NCBI GenBank assembly: GCA_022072455.1
Contig: JAJVHY010000007.1
Location: 1 to 64,000, forward strand
DNA from: Verrucomicrobiia bacterium
GTDB taxonomy: Bacteria; Verrucomicrobiota; Verrucomicrobiia; Palsa-1439
Length of the DNA: 64,000 bases
Reading direction: 5' to 3'
A program made the translations under genes and the position numbers. Below are positions 34,102 through 43,000 of the stretch, piece by piece (position 1 is the stretch's first letter; every line of letters starts with the position of its first letter). The notes beneath the pieces are model-generated. The model was not told the DNA's origin, did not search any database, and saw only the letters and a list, made by a program, of their open reading frames with translations.

Positions 34102-35646
34102 ATGTTCGTTTCACGTCATAATCGTCTACCGCGGCGCAAGATTCTACTTTGCCTTGGTGACGCATTTTTTACCGCGGTAGCCATGTATGCGGCGGTCATG
34201 CTGCGGTTTGGCATTCACGATGGACTGGCTTACATCCACACGCATTGGGCCTCGGTGGTGGTGACGTGGGCGGTTTTCATCATTTCTTTCTACATTGCAG
34301 GGCTTTACGAGTCAACCCGACTGCAACGCATCGGGAGCACTTTGACGGCAGCGGTGGTTGCCGTTTGTTTGGGCATGGTCGTCAGTTTGGCTGTCTTCTA
34401 TGTGACTTCGACAGAACGGCTTTTGGGACGCGGCGTTTTTGGCGGCTACGCAATCTTTGTCTTCGTAGCGGTATTGTCAGTCCGGTTGCTCTATTTGATG
34501 GTCAGCAACCGCGGGTTCATGCAGCAACGCTGCTTGATCATCGGCAGCAACGGCGAGGCCCGACAAGTCATTGAACTCGTCGAGCAACACCCCCACGCCG
34601 GCATTCGCATCCTCGGCCTGATTTCTTGCGGCCATGACAAAGACAAAATCGGCAAGTTCATTGACGATTATCCAATTTTGGGCGGACTGGATACCGTCGA
34701 AAAATTTGTCGCCCTCTACGATATCGAACGCTTGATCATCGCCGCGTCAGCCGAAGCAGAATTAGGCTTGCTGCGCCGACTGCGGGCCTTCCGTTACCGG
34801 GGACTGGCGTTGGTGGATTTCGTATCACTCTACGAAGAGTTGGCCCAAGAAATCCCGATTGACCATATCAACGACGAGTGGCTCCTCCTCGCGTCAATGA
34901 ACAACTCGCGCATCCACATTCGCCGACTCAAACGCCTGACTGACATCGCCGTTTCGGCGATTGGGTTGCTGGTGACCTGGCCCATCATGCTCATCACCGC
35001 CGCCCTCATCCGCCTCACCTCCAAAGGCCCAGCCCTCTTTCGGCAGGAACGGCTCGGGCGCGACAGCGTGCCATTCACCCTCCTCAAATTCCGCACGATG
35101 CGTGTGGATGCCGAGAGCCAGACCGGCCCAGTGTGGGCTGTTGATGACGACCCCCGCATCACCTGGTTGGGGAAATGGCTGCGGAAGTTCCGGATTGATG
35201 AACTACCGCAACTTATCAATGTTCTCCGTGGCGAAATGAGTTTGGTCGGCCCGCGCCCCGAACGGGAAATTTTCATTCACAAACTCTCCGAAAAAATCCC
35301 CTTCTACGCCGAGCGCCTCCTGGTTCCCCCCGGCGTGACCGGCTGGGCGCAAGTAATGGCCCCCTACGCCGCCAGCATTGAGGACTCCCGGCGCAAACTC
35401 CAATTCGACCTCTACTACATCAAACACATGTCGTTCTTCCTCGACATCCTCATTTTCGCCAAGACCCTCAAGACGATCACCTTTGGCCGCGAACGCGCCA
35501 AACCCCCGCTGCCGGTTAAAACCAAACTGCCCCGCTACGTCGAAGCCAAGACCGAGACCCTTTTCTTCAATCCCTCCGCCTCCGCCAAAGCTGCCAAACT
35601 CGCTGAAGAAGTTGACGAACGCCGCCGCACCCAGCGCCTCGCGTAA
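34102..35646 (+). CDS. Exopolysaccharide-initiating polyprenyl glycosylphosphotransferase, 514 aa
   Basis: Four to five membrane helices in the first 140 residues (LCLGDAFFTAVAMYAAVML, VVTWAVFIISFYIAGLY), a CoA-binding-like Rossmann stretch (RCLIIGSNGEARQVIELV), then another helix (VSAIGLLVTWPIMLITAALI) and the bacterial sugar transferase domain: LFRQERLGRD, LLKFRTMR, IDELPQLINVLRGEMSLVGPRPE. It transfers a sugar-1-phosphate to undecaprenyl phosphate to begin exopolysaccharide synthesis. Such enzymes are often encoded near exosortase/PEP-CTERM systems, which fits the many PEP-CTERM proteins here. The start at 34102 is chosen since the helix follows directly; starts at 34057 or 34000 are possible. 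Confidence 0.87.
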   Translation: MFVSRHNRLPRRKILLCLGDAFFTAVAMYAAVMLRFGIHDGLAYIHTHWASVVVTWAVFIISFYIAGLYESTRLQRIGSTLTAAVVAVCLGMVVSLAVFYVTSTERLLGRGVFGGYAIFVFVAVLSVRLLYLMVSNRGFMQQRCLIIGSNGEARQVIELVEQHPHAGIRILGLISCGHDKDKIGKFIDDYPILGGLDTVEKFVALYDIERLIIAASAEAELGLLRRLRAFRYRGLALVDFVSLYEELAQEIPIDHINDEWLLLASMNNSRIHIRRLKRLTDIAVSAIGLLVTWPIMLITAALIRLTSKGPALFRQERLGRDSVPFTLLKFRTMRVDAESQTGPVWAVDDDPRITWLGKWLRKFRIDELPQLINVLRGEMSLVGPRPEREIFIHKLSEKIPFYAERLLVPPGVTGWAQVMAPYAASIEDSRRKLQFDLYYIKHMSFFLDILIFAKTLKTITFGRERAKPPLPVKTKLPRYVEAKTETLFFNPSASAKAAKLAEEVDERRRTQRLA

Positions 35647-35689
35647 CTTCGTTCTGGATTTTTTCCTGTCGGCCGGCAATTCTCCCCGC

Positions 35690-36529
35690 GTGCAAGAGTA
35701 TCTCGATCTCGTTCGCCTTGTCCTTGACCGCGGCACCCGCAAAAAAAGCCGCACCGGCATTGACACCATTTCTTATTTTGGCGCGCATTACCGGGTGGAC
35801 TTGGCGAAGGGCTTCCCGCTGTTGACCACCAAAGAAATCGTCTGGAACTCCCTCCTCCACGAACTCCTCTGGTACCTCTCCGGCGAAGATCACATCCGCA
35901 ACCTCCGCCAAAAAACCAAAATCTGGGACGCGTGGGCCGACGAAAACGGCAACCTCGAAACCGCCTACGGCCGGTACTGGCGCCGCTTCCCCCATCCCTA
36001 TCAGGACGAAGCCGGCCACTGGCGTGTCCGCGAAGTCGACCAAATCCAATTCGTCATCGACACCCTCCGCAAAGAACCCACCAGCCGGCGCATGGTCGTC
36101 ACCGCCTGGGAACCCGGCAACGCCACCACCAGCAAACTCCCCCCCTGCCACTACAGTTTCGTCTTCAACGTCCAAGGCAACCGGCTCAACTGCCACCTCA
36201 CCCAACGCAGCGGCGACATCGCGCTCGGCATCCCGTTCAACCTCGCCTGCTACGCCACCCTCACCCAAATGCTCGCCCAGGAGACCGGCCTCGAAGTCGG
36301 CCACTTCAGCCATACGATCGTGGACGCCCACATCTACACCGCCGCGCCGGGCAGCGGCAAAGAAGCCTACGACCACGTTCCCGGCCTCCGCGAACAACTC
36401 ACCCGCGAACCGCGTCCGCTGCCCCGGCTGGTCATCGCCAAAAAACCTCTCGCTGAACTCAAATTCGAAGATTTCCACGTGGAAGGCTACAACCCGCATC
36501 CGCGCATCAAATTCAAAGTCGCCGTATGA
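35690..36529 (+). CDS. thyA: Thymidylate synthase, 279 aa
   Basis: Clear ThyA: TTKEIVWNSLLHELLWYLSG, IWDAWADENGNLETAYGRYWR, catalytic Cys in LPPCHYSF, QRSGDIALGIPFNLACYATL, REPRPLP and the final HVEGYNPHPRIKFKVAV. It methylates dUMP to dTMP with 5,10-methylenetetrahydrofolate. The GTG at 35690 aligns with the usual N-terminus; the frame is open farther back but runs inside the sugar transferase gene. It overlaps folA by ATGA, the classical thyA-folA pair that regenerates tetrahydrofolate. Confidence 0.96.
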   Translation: MQEYLDLVRLVLDRGTRKKSRTGIDTISYFGAHYRVDLAKGFPLLTTKEIVWNSLLHELLWYLSGEDHIRNLRQKTKIWDAWADENGNLETAYGRYWRRFPHPYQDEAGHWRVREVDQIQFVIDTLRKEPTSRRMVVTAWEPGNATTSKLPPCHYSFVFNVQGNRLNCHLTQRSGDIALGIPFNLACYATLTQMLAQETGLEVGHFSHTIVDAHIYTAAPGSGKEAYDHVPGLREQLTREPRPLPRLVIAKKPLAELKFEDFHVEGYNPHPRIKFKVAV

Positions 36530-37044
36530 AGATCGTCATCATCGCCGCCGTGGCGGAGAACGGCACCATCGGCGACGCCGGCAAGATTCCTTGGCACATC
36601 AGCGACGACCTCAAACGCTTCAAACGTCTCACCCTTGGCCATCCGATCATCATGGGTCGCAAAACCTACGAGTCCCTCGGCAAACCGCTCCCCGGCCGCC
36701 GCAACGTCGTCCTCACTCGCGGCGAACCCATTCCCAACATCGAATGTTTTTCAAGTCTCGACGAAGCCCTTCAAGCCTGCACCTCCCCTCTCCCCCGCGG
36801 GGGAGAGGGTCAGGGTGAGGGGAAAGTCTTCATCATCGGCGGCGCGGAGATCTACCGGCTCGCCCTCCCCCTCGCCGACACCATGTTACTAACCCACGTC
36901 CACCGGCGCGTTGACGGCGATACAAAATTTCCGGACTTCGACCGCTCTCAGTGGCGCGAAGTCCACCGGGAAGAAACCCCCGAATACTCCTTCGTCGAAT
37001 ATGAAAAGTCTGTGGAATCATCAAGAAGCCAGTCAGTTCACTGA
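36526..37044 (+). CDS. folA: Dihydrofolate reductase with in-frame palindromic insert, 172 aa
   Basis: DHFR features: IAAVAENGTIGDAGKIPWHISDDLKRFK, IMGRKTYESLG, VVLTRG, and KVFIIGGAEIYRLALP. It reduces dihydrofolate for the neighbouring ThyA. Residues 86-99 (TSPLPRGGEGQGEG) are not DHFR sequence: they are the translation of a GC-rich palindromic DNA element that lies in frame between the helix ending EALQAC and the strand KVFIIGG, in a surface loop. The last residues after FVEYEK overlap the next gene by 44 bp and may be non-essential. The insert should be tolerated because the core motifs on both sides are intact. Confidence 0.93.
   Translation: MKIVIIAAVAENGTIGDAGKIPWHISDDLKRFKRLTLGHPIIMGRKTYESLGKPLPGRRNVVLTRGEPIPNIECFSSLDEALQACTSPLPRGGEGQGEGKVFIIGGAEIYRLALPLADTMLLTHVHRRVDGDTKFPDFDRSQWREVHREETPEYSFVEYEKSVESSRSQSVH
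36781..36822. repeat. Palindromic repeat element inserted in folA (42 bp)
   Basis: Contains a perfect 24-bp palindrome (36786-36809, centre CCCCGCGGGG) followed by GTCAGGGTGAGGGG. The form resembles short dispersed GC-rich palindromes common between genes in many high-GC genomes. Here it fills 14 codons of folA without breaking the frame. Confidence 0.8.
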
Positions 37045-38917
37045 CGACCTCGCGCAACGCGTCTACACCTCCCGGCTGCTCGGCCGGGATTCCTCGCTCG
37101 TCCTCCATGGCGGCGGCAACACCTCCGTCAAAACCCGCGTGAAAAATGTTTTCGGCGAGTACGAAGACATTCTCTACGTCAAAGGCAGCGGCTGGGATTT
37201 GGAAACCATCGAAGCCGCCGGCTTCTCGCCCTGCCGGATGCCGCACCTCCTCCGTCTCGCGCAACTGCCGGCGCTCTCCGACCCGCAGATGGCCAACGAA
37301 CTCCGCGCGTGCATGACCAATCCCAACGCCCCGGCCCCCTCCGTCGAAGCCATCCTCCATGCAATTCTTCCGCACAAGTTCGTGGATCACACCCACGCCG
37401 ACGCCTTCATCGCCATCACGAACACTCCGACCGGCGACCAACGCGTCAAAGAAATTTACGGCGACCGGGTTGTCATCATCCCCTACGTCATGCCGGGATT
37501 CAAACTGGCGAAACTCTGCGCCGAACTCTTCCCCAAACTTGCCACGGGAAAAACCATCGGCATGGCGTTGCTCCATCACGGCCTTTTCAGTTTCGGCGCG
37601 ACCGCGCAAGAATCCTACGAACGCATGATCGAGTTGGTCACGCTCGCCGAACAAGTTTTTGTGGGAGCGGCGTCCCCGCCGCGACCGGGCAGAATTATGA
37701 CAGCCGGTCGCGGCGGGAACGCCGCTCCCACCCAACAAGAAACCCTGGAAATCGCCACCCTCCGCCGGGAAGTTTCCGAAGTCGCGGGCTTCCCGGTCAT
37801 TCTCACTGTGCAAGGCGACGTCGGCTCGCCCAACCGTGAAGGTCCGGCTACACCCGACCACGTGCTACGCACCAAACGTCTCCCGCTGATTGGCCGCGAC
37901 GTGAAAGCCTACGCGGAAGCTTACCGGCAGTATTTCCGGGAATACGGCAACCCATCCCTCACCATGCTCGATCCGGCACCTCGGGTGATTTTGGACGATA
38001 CGCTCGGTCTCTGCACCGTCGGCCGGTCGGTCAAAGAAGCCGGTATTGTCGCCGACATTTACCGGCACACGATTGACATCATCCACCGGGCTGAACACTG
38101 GCAGGCGTTGCCGGCGCGTGACATTTTCGACGTGGAATATTGGGACCTCGAACAAGCCAAACTCCGCAAAGCCGGTCCGCCGCCGGTGTTTGCCGGCGAA
38201 GTCGCCCTCGTGACCGGCGCGGCTTCCGGCATTGGCAATGCCTGTATGGAATCGTTCCGCAAACGGGGTGCCGCGGTGGTCGGCCTTGATCTTCAGCCTT
38301 GTCCCGACGGCATTGTCTGCGATCTCACCAACGAAGCACAAATCCGGCAAGCCCTCGCGCAGGCCATCCGCCAATACGGCGGACTCGACATGCTCGTGCT
38401 CAACGCCGGCATCTTCCCGCAATCGAGTTCCATCGCCGAGTTGACGATGGAACAGTGGCGCAAGGTCATGCAGGTGAATCTCGACGCAACCTTCGCGTTG
38501 ATGCGCGAGGCATATCCATTCCTGAAACTCGCCCCAAACGGCGGACGCGTCGTCGTCATCGGCTCGAAGAACGTACCGGCACCGGGGCCGGGCGCGGCGG
38601 CGTACTCGGCGTCGAAGGCGGCGGTGAACCAACTCGCGCGCGTCGCCGCGCTCGAATGGGGCAAGGACCGGATCCGCATCAACACGCTCCACCCGAACAT
38701 GGTGTTCGACACCGCGATTTGGACACCGGCAGTGCTGGAATCACGCGCCCGGCATTACGGCCTGACCATCGAGCAGTACAAGACCAACAACCTTCTCCAC
38801 ATCGAGATCACCAGCCGGGATGTGGCCGAGTTGGCCGCGACGATGTGCACATCCATTTTCGCCAAGACGACTGGCGCGCAAGTCCCGGTGGACGGCGGCA
38901 ACGACCGAGTTATCTAG
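37001..38917 (+). CDS. Class II aldolase/short-chain dehydrogenase fusion with in-frame palindromic insert, 638 aa
   Basis: The N-terminal half is a class II aldolase (LVLHGGGNTSVK, FVDHTHADAF with the metal His pair, MALLHHGLFSFG). From about residue 390 there is a Rossmann dehydrogenase (LVTGAASGIGNA, LNAGIF, AYSASKAAVNQ with Tyr and Lys). This is the layout of the bifunctional rhamnulose-1-phosphate aldolase/lactaldehyde dehydrogenase used for L-rhamnose or L-fucose breakdown. Residues 221-244 are encoded by a 72-bp inverted repeat in frame. The ATG at 37001 overlaps folA by 44 bp. A LacI-type regulator follows and may control it. The exact sugar is inferred from the family. Confidence 0.87.
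   Translation: MKSLWNHQEASQFTDDLAQRVYTSRLLGRDSSLVLHGGGNTSVKTRVKNVFGEYEDILYVKGSGWDLETIEAAGFSPCRMPHLLRLAQLPALSDPQMANELRACMTNPNAPAPSVEAILHAILPHKFVDHTHADAFIAITNTPTGDQRVKEIYGDRVVIIPYVMPGFKLAKLCAELFPKLATGKTIGMALLHHGLFSFGATAQESYERMIELVTLAEQVFVGAASPPRPGRIMTAGRGGNAAPTQQETLEIATLRREVSEVAGFPVILTVQGDVGSPNREGPATPDHVLRTKRLPLIGRDVKAYAEAYRQYFREYGNPSLTMLDPAPRVILDDTLGLCTVGRSVKEAGIVADIYRHTIDIIHRAEHWQALPARDIFDVEYWDLEQAKLRKAGPPPVFAGEVALVTGAASGIGNACMESFRKRGAAVVGLDLQPCPDGIVCDLTNEAQIRQALAQAIRQYGGLDMLVLNAGIFPQSSSIAELTMEQWRKVMQVNLDATFALMREAYPFLKLAPNGGRVVVIGSKNVPAPGPGAAAYSASKAAVNQLARVAALEWGKDRIRINTLHPNMVFDTAIWTPAVLESRARHYGLTIEQYKTNNLLHIEITSRDVAELAATMCTSIFAKTTGAQVPVDGGNDRVI
37661..37732. repeat. Inverted-repeat element inserted in aldolase/dehydrogenase gene (about 71 bp)
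   Basis: Arms 37661-37688 and 37704-37731 are 28-bp inverted copies with one mismatch (ends GTGGGAGCGGCG and CGCCGCTCCCAC), around a 15-bp loop. Read as codons it gives VGAASPPRPGRIMTAGRGGNAAPT split over 24 residues, unlike the aldolase sequence on either side. The frame is kept. Confidence 0.85.
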
Positions 38918-38950
38918 CGCGACAACTTGCAGTTCGGTCGCGCTTCTTGT
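38916..38950 (+). terminator. Hairpin between aldolase fusion gene and LacI gene: terminator or regulatory stem
   Basis: AGCGCGAC (38916-38923) pairs perfectly with GTCGCGCT (38937-38944), with an inner AACT/AGTT stem, followed by TCTTGT. It starts in the stop codon of the aldolase fusion and ends 6 bp before the LacI ATG. The T tract is weak, so it may instead regulate lacI translation. Confidence 0.45.
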
Positions 38951-40012
38951 ATGAACGGCCCCATGGACGGGCGGGTCACGCTGCGGGATATTGCGAAACG
39001 AACCGGGTATCATTACTCGACCGTGTCGCTGGCCATGCGCGACGATCCCCGCATCCAGCCCGAGACGCGTGCCACTATCCGGCGCATTGCGGAGGAGTTG
39101 AATTACCGGCCCGACCCGATGCTCGCGCGCCTCGCGGCGTACCGGCGACGCGTGCCGGGCCTCGTGGACCCGTTACGGATCGCGTACTTGATCAACTGGC
39201 CGTCGCACGAACAATGGCGCAGCGAGCATTGCGAGGTGCGTTTTTTTGCCGGCGCAAAAAAGCGGGCGGAGGAATTGGGCTACCAACTGGAAGAAGTCTG
39301 GCCGCGGGAGTTGAAATTGTCCGGACGCCGGTTGGGCAGCATTTTGTTGACGCGCAATTATGACGGCTTGCTGGTCAGCCACACCCCAAAAGCGCGCGGG
39401 CATCTGACCCTGGATTGGTCGAAGTTGTGCGCCGTCAAAATTGGACATTCACTTGTCTATCCCCGGTTGGCTTGCGTGGAAAACGACCAGTACCGGATCA
39501 TGCAGCTTGCGGTGCGCACGCTCCGGCGCAAGGGCTACCGGCGGATCGGGCTGGCGTTGCGCGCGTCGCAGGATGAATTGCTTAATCACATGTTCCGCGC
39601 GTGCTATCTCGTGGAAACAAGCCGGCCCCGGGTGTTCGAGCCGCTTCCGCCATTGGTCACCGCGCGATGGGATGAAGCGACGTTCCAGAAGTGGTACCAC
39701 CGGTATCGACCCGAAGTGGTGCTGTCAGTGCATCTCAAGGTATTGGATTGGTTGCGCCGGATGAAACTGCGGGTGCCAGAGCAAGTCGGCTTTGTGGATT
39801 TGGATTGCGCGGATCAGAGCGGTGCGCGGGCCGGCATTTATCAGCATCACGAACAAGTCGGCGCGCTAGCACTCGAAACGTTGGAGTATTTGATCCAGCG
39901 CAACCACCGTGGCATCCCGGCCATCCCGCAACTGACGATCCTCGAAGGCACCTGGATTGACGGGGCCACGCTGCGTGATCACTGGGTCAGGAAGTCGAGC
40001 CGGTCCCGCTGA
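38951..40012 (+). CDS. LacI-family transcriptional regulator, 353 aa
   Basis: Helix-turn-helix VTLRDIAKRTGYHYSTVSLAMRDDPRIQPETRATIRRIAEELNYRPD at the N-terminus, then a periplasmic-binding-protein-like effector domain (ACVENDQYRIMQLAVRTLRRKGYRRIGLAL, VPEQVGFVDLDC, LEYLIQRNHRGIPAIP). The segment after the HTH reads DPMLARLAAYRRR in place of the usual hinge helix, a form I associate with Verrucomicrobiota regulators. ATG at 38951 or 38963 are both possible. It probably represses a sugar-use operon, most simply the aldolase fusion upstream; it is also the only regulator in the window that could read the dyads at 48-63 kb. Its 3' end overlaps the convergent gene by 26 bp. Confidence 0.87.
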   Translation: MNGPMDGRVTLRDIAKRTGYHYSTVSLAMRDDPRIQPETRATIRRIAEELNYRPDPMLARLAAYRRRVPGLVDPLRIAYLINWPSHEQWRSEHCEVRFFAGAKKRAEELGYQLEEVWPRELKLSGRRLGSILLTRNYDGLLVSHTPKARGHLTLDWSKLCAVKIGHSLVYPRLACVENDQYRIMQLAVRTLRRKGYRRIGLALRASQDELLNHMFRACYLVETSRPRVFEPLPPLVTARWDEATFQKWYHRYRPEVVLSVHLKVLDWLRRMKLRVPEQVGFVDLDCADQSGARAGIYQHHEQVGALALETLEYLIQRNHRGIPAIPQLTILEGTWIDGATLRDHWVRKSSRSR

Positions 40013-43000
40013 TCCGCTGGCGCCGGCGCGCCAGATATACCGCCCCCGCACCACAGACCCAGAGCAATAAGACACTCGGTTCCGGGATGACCTCGACGCC
40101 GGTCAGCCAGAGTTGATTCCCTTGAATAAACACACTGGCTTGGCTGGTATTCCATTTGCCGCCGAGAATCTGCACAGAATTGGTCAACGCAGCGGTATTG
40201 ATGCCAGTACCCCACTCCATCAACATAAACTGATCATTCGTCGCCGCGTTCCACGCGGCGCTCCCGAGCTGCAACGTCCAACTCGCGCCGGTAAAATTGA
40301 TCGTCGTCGCGCTGACCGAGTCGGTCGTCGTCAAACCCAAGTCCCAGGTAAATCGGAAATTGTTTGCCAATGTCAGCGTGTCGTTGATGGACAACTGGCC
40401 GGGGTCGGGCGCGCCGGGATTCAAATTGCCGCCGCCGGCAACGTTCACCGCGCGGGAAATCGTCCCGGTGCCGCCGAGGGTGGCGCCAGCGGAGACGAAG
40501 ACGGCATTCGGTGCCGCGCTGAGGCTGCCGTTGACGAGCAAGGTGCCGTTGTTGACGAGGGTCGCGCCACTGTAGGTGCTGTTACCGGAGAGGATCAACG
40601 ATTTCGTGCCGGTCTTGATCAGGCCGAAACTACCACCGCTTTCCACGATGTCGCCGGTGACCTCGATGTTGCCGGCGGCGGTGTTGAATTGCGCGTCAAT
40701 GGTGTTGAGTAGCAAATCAAGGTGAATGGTCTGCTGCAGCGGGCTGTTGTTGACGATGTCACCGGCCAACGCCACGCGATTGCCGGCCAGTTGGAACGCG
40801 CCGGAACCATTGCTGAAGACCATGCCGGCAAACGGGGTGTCGGCGGCGAAGTTGTTGGTGTTGATCACCCGGTTGAATGTGTTGAACGCCAGCCGCGAAT
40901 AATTCGTCGGCGCAGTGTCGCTGCCCCAGTTGACGGCATTGGTCCAATAGCTGTCGGTCGTACTGCCGCCGTCCCACCCCACCGTGCCGGCACCGATGAC
41001 GAATGTCACAAAGTTCGTGCTCCCGACCGAAGCCGTCCCAAAATTATACGCCAGACCGGAGTTGTTTTCCCACGTCATCGCCGACACACCGGTGCCGCTG
41101 AGGGCGCCAGTGTACTGCATCAGTCGGTACAAGCCGGCAACCTGGAAGGGGAAGGCTGTGCCATCTTGATAAGTGTAAAGTTTGCCGCCGTTGACGGTGA
41201 GGCCGTTGTTGTTGGTGACGATGGTGAAATCGCTGATGTAGGGGGGCGAGATTTGGAATTCCCATTCCAACACGCTGCTGGCGTTCAGGGTCAGACTGCC
41301 GACGGTGTTGGTGCCGATGCTGTTGCCGGGAGCGAGGGTGCCGTTGTTTTGGATCGTGACCGCGCCGGCAATCGTGCCGCTGCCGCCCAATTTGGCGCCG
41401 CTGGCCACGGTGAGTGCGGGTGTGGCCAGCGAACCGTTGACGCGCAAGGTGCCGCCGTTGAGAGCGGTTGTGCCCGTGTAGGTGTTGTTGCCGGAGAGTA
41501 CCAACTGCCCCGAGCCAACTTTGGTGAGGCTGCCGGAGCCGCTGATGACTCCCGTGAAAGTCGTGCTGGCATTGTTGCCGCCGACCGTCAACGCGGCGCG
41601 ATTGGTGATGTGGCCACCGCCCGCTAGCGAGCCGATGCTCTGGTTGAACGCGCCGAAGTTGACGGTGCCGCCGCTGTTGACGGTAAGCGCGCCGGATGAG
41701 GAGAGCACATTGGCCGCGCTGGCTTGGAGCGTACCGGCGTTGACTGTTGTGCCGCCGTTATAACTGTTGTTGCCGGACAGAATCAGCGTACCGGTGCCGT
41801 TCTTGGTGAGGCTGCCGGTGCCGCTCATGATGCCGGAGTATGTGGTGCTGGTGTTGTCAGCACCGGCTTGCAGGGCGGCATTATTGATGATGCGCCCGCC
41901 ACCGGAAACGGAGCCGACGACTTGGTCGAATGCGCCAAAGTTGACAGTCGCGCCATTGGCGACGCTGAGTTGCGCCGTTCCCGAAACGGTATTGGCAGCG
42001 CCAGCCTGCAATGTCCCGGCATTGACGGTGGTCGCGCCCGTGTAGAGATTATTACCGGACAGTAACAGCGCCCCGGCGCCGGCCTTGATGATGCCGCCGA
42101 CCGCCGCCCCTTCATTTGTGATGGCAACCGCAATTTCGACATCCACTGCGGCGGGGCCATTGCCGATGGTAAAGGTACGAATGCCATTCAGCGCGATATG
42201 ACCGAGATTGGCGACGCTGTTGTTGGTGTTGGCAATCATCACAGTGTTGGGATTCGCCAGGTTGGCATTCACAGTCAAATCACCGTTCAGCACCAATTTA
42301 CCGGCTCGATTAGTGGCATGAGAGAAGAAAACAATTCCCGTATAAACGCCGCTGGCCGGGGCCTGGATGAGGATGTCGTTGAAGTTGAAGATCGCGTTGA
42401 CGCTCACTGCAGCGGTGGAGATCGGTACGACGATGCGGCCGCCGTTCAGTGTCGTCAGTCCAGCCACAGTCACGTCACCACCCGTCTGCGACCGCAGATC
42501 ATTCGAGTTGATCAACGCCGCGCCATTGATGTTCAAAACGGCGCTGTTGCCCGAACTGCTGTAGCTCAGATTCCCGCCATTCATGGTCAGGTTGTTGATC
42601 GTTTCAGGGTGACCGTTGTTGCCGCTGCTCAACGTGCTATCCATCACAAAAGTCCCGCCATTGAGAGTCAGGTTAGCCGTATCGGGGATGGCATTCCCGG
42701 TCTTGAGCAATATCCCGCCGTTGATCACTAGATCGCCGGGAACGCTGTTATTTTGAATCGTTTTGGCCAGAAGCAATACCCCGCTGTTCAGGGTCGTCAC
42801 TCCGGTGTACTTGTTCGTCGTTCCGCCCCCCAGCATGATCTGCCCCGAGCCTCCACCAAACGTCACCCCATTCCCACCGTCGTTGGTGATGACTCCGTAA
42901 ATCTCCAACCGGCCGGGGGTATTGCCCTGATTCAACCCCGCCGTGAACGCCGTGAACACACCCTCGCGACCATTCAGGTTCAAGGTCAGATTGCTCAAGA

